Positions 62,647 through 64,000 of a stretch of 64,000 nt of DNA are shown piece after piece (the stretch's first letter is position 1; each line of letters opens with the position of its first letter). Below the pieces are notes generated by a model. The model was not told the origin of the DNA and did no database searches. It saw only the letters and a program-made list of their open reading frames with translations. The DNA lies in contig NZ_JABAIJ010000006.1 in the NCBI RefSeq assembly GCF_012641435.1, forward strand, positions 404,036-468,035. Direction: 5' to 3'. Position numbers and translations under genes: made by a program. Source of the DNA: Rhizobium sp. P38BS-XIX (lineage in GTDB: Bacteria > Pseudomonadota > Alphaproteobacteria > Rhizobiales > Rhizobiaceae).

Positions 62647-63438
62647 ATGCTGCTCTCTGTTTGCATTGTCACATATCGGCCCGATCTTACCGTACTACAG
62701 GCCACTCTCGAAAGCCTGCGGGCTTCAATAGCTCGTTTGGCTGATACTGAAACCAATATAGTAATAGTTGATAATTCGCCAAGCGACTCTCTTTCTAATT
62801 GGCTAAGAGAGAGCTTTCAGGATCTGTCGATTCATTTGTTAAACGGGCAGGGCAATGTCGGCTTTGGTCGCGCGAACAACATGGTAATAGACAATGTCGG
62901 CGACTTGCATCTTGTGCTTAACCCAGACGTTGTTTTAGGCCCCGACAGCCTCGAGAATGCCCTGCAGTTTCTGAAACAACACACAAACTGTGGGTTATTG
63001 ACTCCCTCAGCCGTCGGAACGGATGGTATTCGCCAATATCTATGTAAACGTTACCCCGCTATTCTGGACCTTGCACTGAGAGGTTTCGCGCCAAAACGAC
63101 TGCGTCAGCTTTTCAAAAAACGACTGGATCACTACCAAATGGCGGAGATGCCAGATAGCGCGGTTTTCTGGGATCCACCGATCGTTAGTGGATGCTTTAT
63201 GCTCTTTCGCGGCGAGATTTTCCGCAACCTCAATGGCTTTGATCCCAGCTATTTTCTTTATTTTGAGGATTTTGACCTCTCCATACGTGCAGCGAAAGTC
63301 ACGCGTATCGCCTTCCTGCCCACGGTTAGAATCGTTCATGGCGGCGGAGACGCTGCTCGCAAAGGCCTTTGGCATATCGAGCAATTTATTCGCTCTGCCT
63401 ACATTTTCTATCGAAAATTCGGCCTTAAGCTCGTCTAG
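62647..63438 (+). CDS. GT2 family glycosyltransferase (rhamnosyltransferase-like)
   Basis: The 263-residue GT-A protein has LLSVCIVTYRPDLTVLQATLESL, VIVDNSPSD, GNVGFGRANNMVI, LVLNPDVVLGPDSL, and a C-terminal GFDPSYFLYFEDFDLSIRAAKVTRIAFLPTVRIVHGGG. These match WbbL-type rhamnosyltransferases. dTDP-rhamnose genes appear to begin next door (rmlC), which fits. It is the last plus-strand gene of the operon. Confidence 0.88.
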   Translation: MLLSVCIVTYRPDLTVLQATLESLRASIARLADTETNIVIVDNSPSDSLSNWLRESFQDLSIHLLNGQGNVGFGRANNMVIDNVGDLHLVLNPDVVLGPDSLENALQFLKQHTNCGLLTPSAVGTDGIRQYLCKRYPAILDLALRGFAPKRLRQLFKKRLDHYQMAEMPDSAVFWDPPIVSGCFMLFRGEIFRNLNGFDPSYFLYFEDFDLSIRAAKVTRIAFLPTVRIVHGGGDAARKGLWHIEQFIRSAYIFYRKFGLKLV

Positions 63439-63555
63439 CTGAGCAGGGATGCTTCCTTGACTTGGGAGCATCACAAGCGTTGAGGCCGCTCGCGCTTAGA
63501 AAAGAAGCTTAAGCAGATCAGGTTCAAAACAGCCACCGCGAACGAAAACGATACC

Positions 63556-64000
63556 TCAATCGAAGGTTTCCGCATCTTTCAGCAACGGCTGCCGTTGATC
63601 CTTCGGAGAAAGCACAGGTTGACTATCGAGCGTCCAGTCGATGGCGATCTGGGGATCATCCCAGCGAATGCCGCGATCGCTCTCGGGCGCATAGTAATTG
63701 GTGGTCTTGTACAGAAACTCGACGTGGTCGGTGAGTGTCAGGAAGCCGTGGGCAAAGCCCTCCGGGATCCAAAGCTGCCGCTTGTTCTCAGCCGAAAGGA
63801 GAACACCGACCCACCGACCAAAGGTTGGTGACGACCTCCTGATATCGACGGCGACGTCGTAAACCTCGCCAACAACCACGCGCACCAGCTTGGCCTGCGC
63901 ATGCGGCGGGAGCTGATAGTGGAGCCCACGCAAAACGCCCTTCCCGGATCGGCTATGATTGTCCTGTACGAAATCGGCGCTGCGCCCAATCGCAGCTTCG
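63556..64000 (-). CDS. rmlC: dTDP-4-dehydrorhamnose 3,5-epimerase (5' end cut by window)
   Basis: The frame stays open to the right edge. It reads FVQDNHSRSGKGVLRGLHYQLPPHAQAKLVRVV, then VYDVAVDIRRSSPTFGRWVGVLLS, KRQLWIPEGFAHGFLTL and RGIRWDDPQIAIDW. The catalytic His of RGLHYQ and the Tyr region are present. About 148 residues are visible, and the N-terminal 35-40 are outside. It makes dTDP-L-rhamnose precursors for the O-antigen. It faces the plus-strand operon, with about 117 bases between the stops. Confidence 0.95.
   Translation of the reverse strand, partial: EAAIGRSADFVQDNHSRSGKGVLRGLHYQLPPHAQAKLVRVVVGEVYDVAVDIRRSSPTFGRWVGVLLSAENKRQLWIPEGFAHGFLTLTDHVEFLYKTTNYYAPESDRGIRWDDPQIAIDWTLDSQPVLSPKDQRQPLLKDAETFD

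Overview
The window reads as chromosomal DNA of a Rhizobium-type alphaproteobacterium. The GC-rich core holds phaR, rpmF, mtgA, a farnesyl-diphosphate synthase, ispG and pyruvate carboxylase. It also holds the block pyc - solo LuxR regulator (expR-like) - ndvA - ropA porin - opgC, whose order is familiar from Sinorhizobium/Rhizobium. Many transporters, rhizobial start contexts and GGAA-N6-TTCC (IolR-type) operators fit the same picture. The species is not determined.

Layout: 1-10700 is core metabolism, cell wall, isoprenoid and small transporter genes. 10700-13450 is a low-GC island with a complete retron: an Ec86/Eco1-like nucleoside-deoxyribosyltransferase-like effector with a C-terminal winged helix, a folded msr-msd noncoding RNA, and a divergent reverse transcriptase. 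13458-15758 is a polar amino-acid ABC operon, followed by a strongly structured small-RNA candidate (about 15900-16020). 16089-18715 holds an MFS exporter, a GNAT and a metallo-beta-lactamase-fold hydrolase. 18790-28247 is pyc, expR, ndvA, ropA and opgC, three of them concerned with the envelope and periplasmic glucans. 28248-29539 is gene-poor with two small proteins. 29540-35875 is a six-gene peptide-uptake operon. 36065-39662 is a sugar ABC operon, probably myo-inositol, whose binding-protein gene carries a frameshift. 40034-45415 has a DUF1993 protein, a phosphonate-monoester-hydrolase/sulfatase, galE, a DUF1275 membrane protein and an exported ClpP-fold protein.

From 45678 to the right edge lies a surface-polysaccharide (probably LPS O-antigen) locus. 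A nucleotide-sugar dehydrogenase, an epimerase/reductase, an initiating phosphoglycosyl transferase and a polymerase/ligase-like membrane protein come first. They are followed by a lower-GC, tightly overlapping operon: Wzm/Wzt ABC exporter, a methyltransferase with a C-terminal coiled coil, a 1255-residue three-domain glycosyltransferase, further glycosyltransferases, a UDP-GlcNAc 2-epimerase, and convergent rmlC cut by the window edge. The methyltransferase plus a Wzt with a C-terminal sugar-binding domain suggests an ABC-exported O-antigen capped at its non-reducing end.

No tRNA, rRNA, CRISPR array, insertion sequence or replication origin was recognised.
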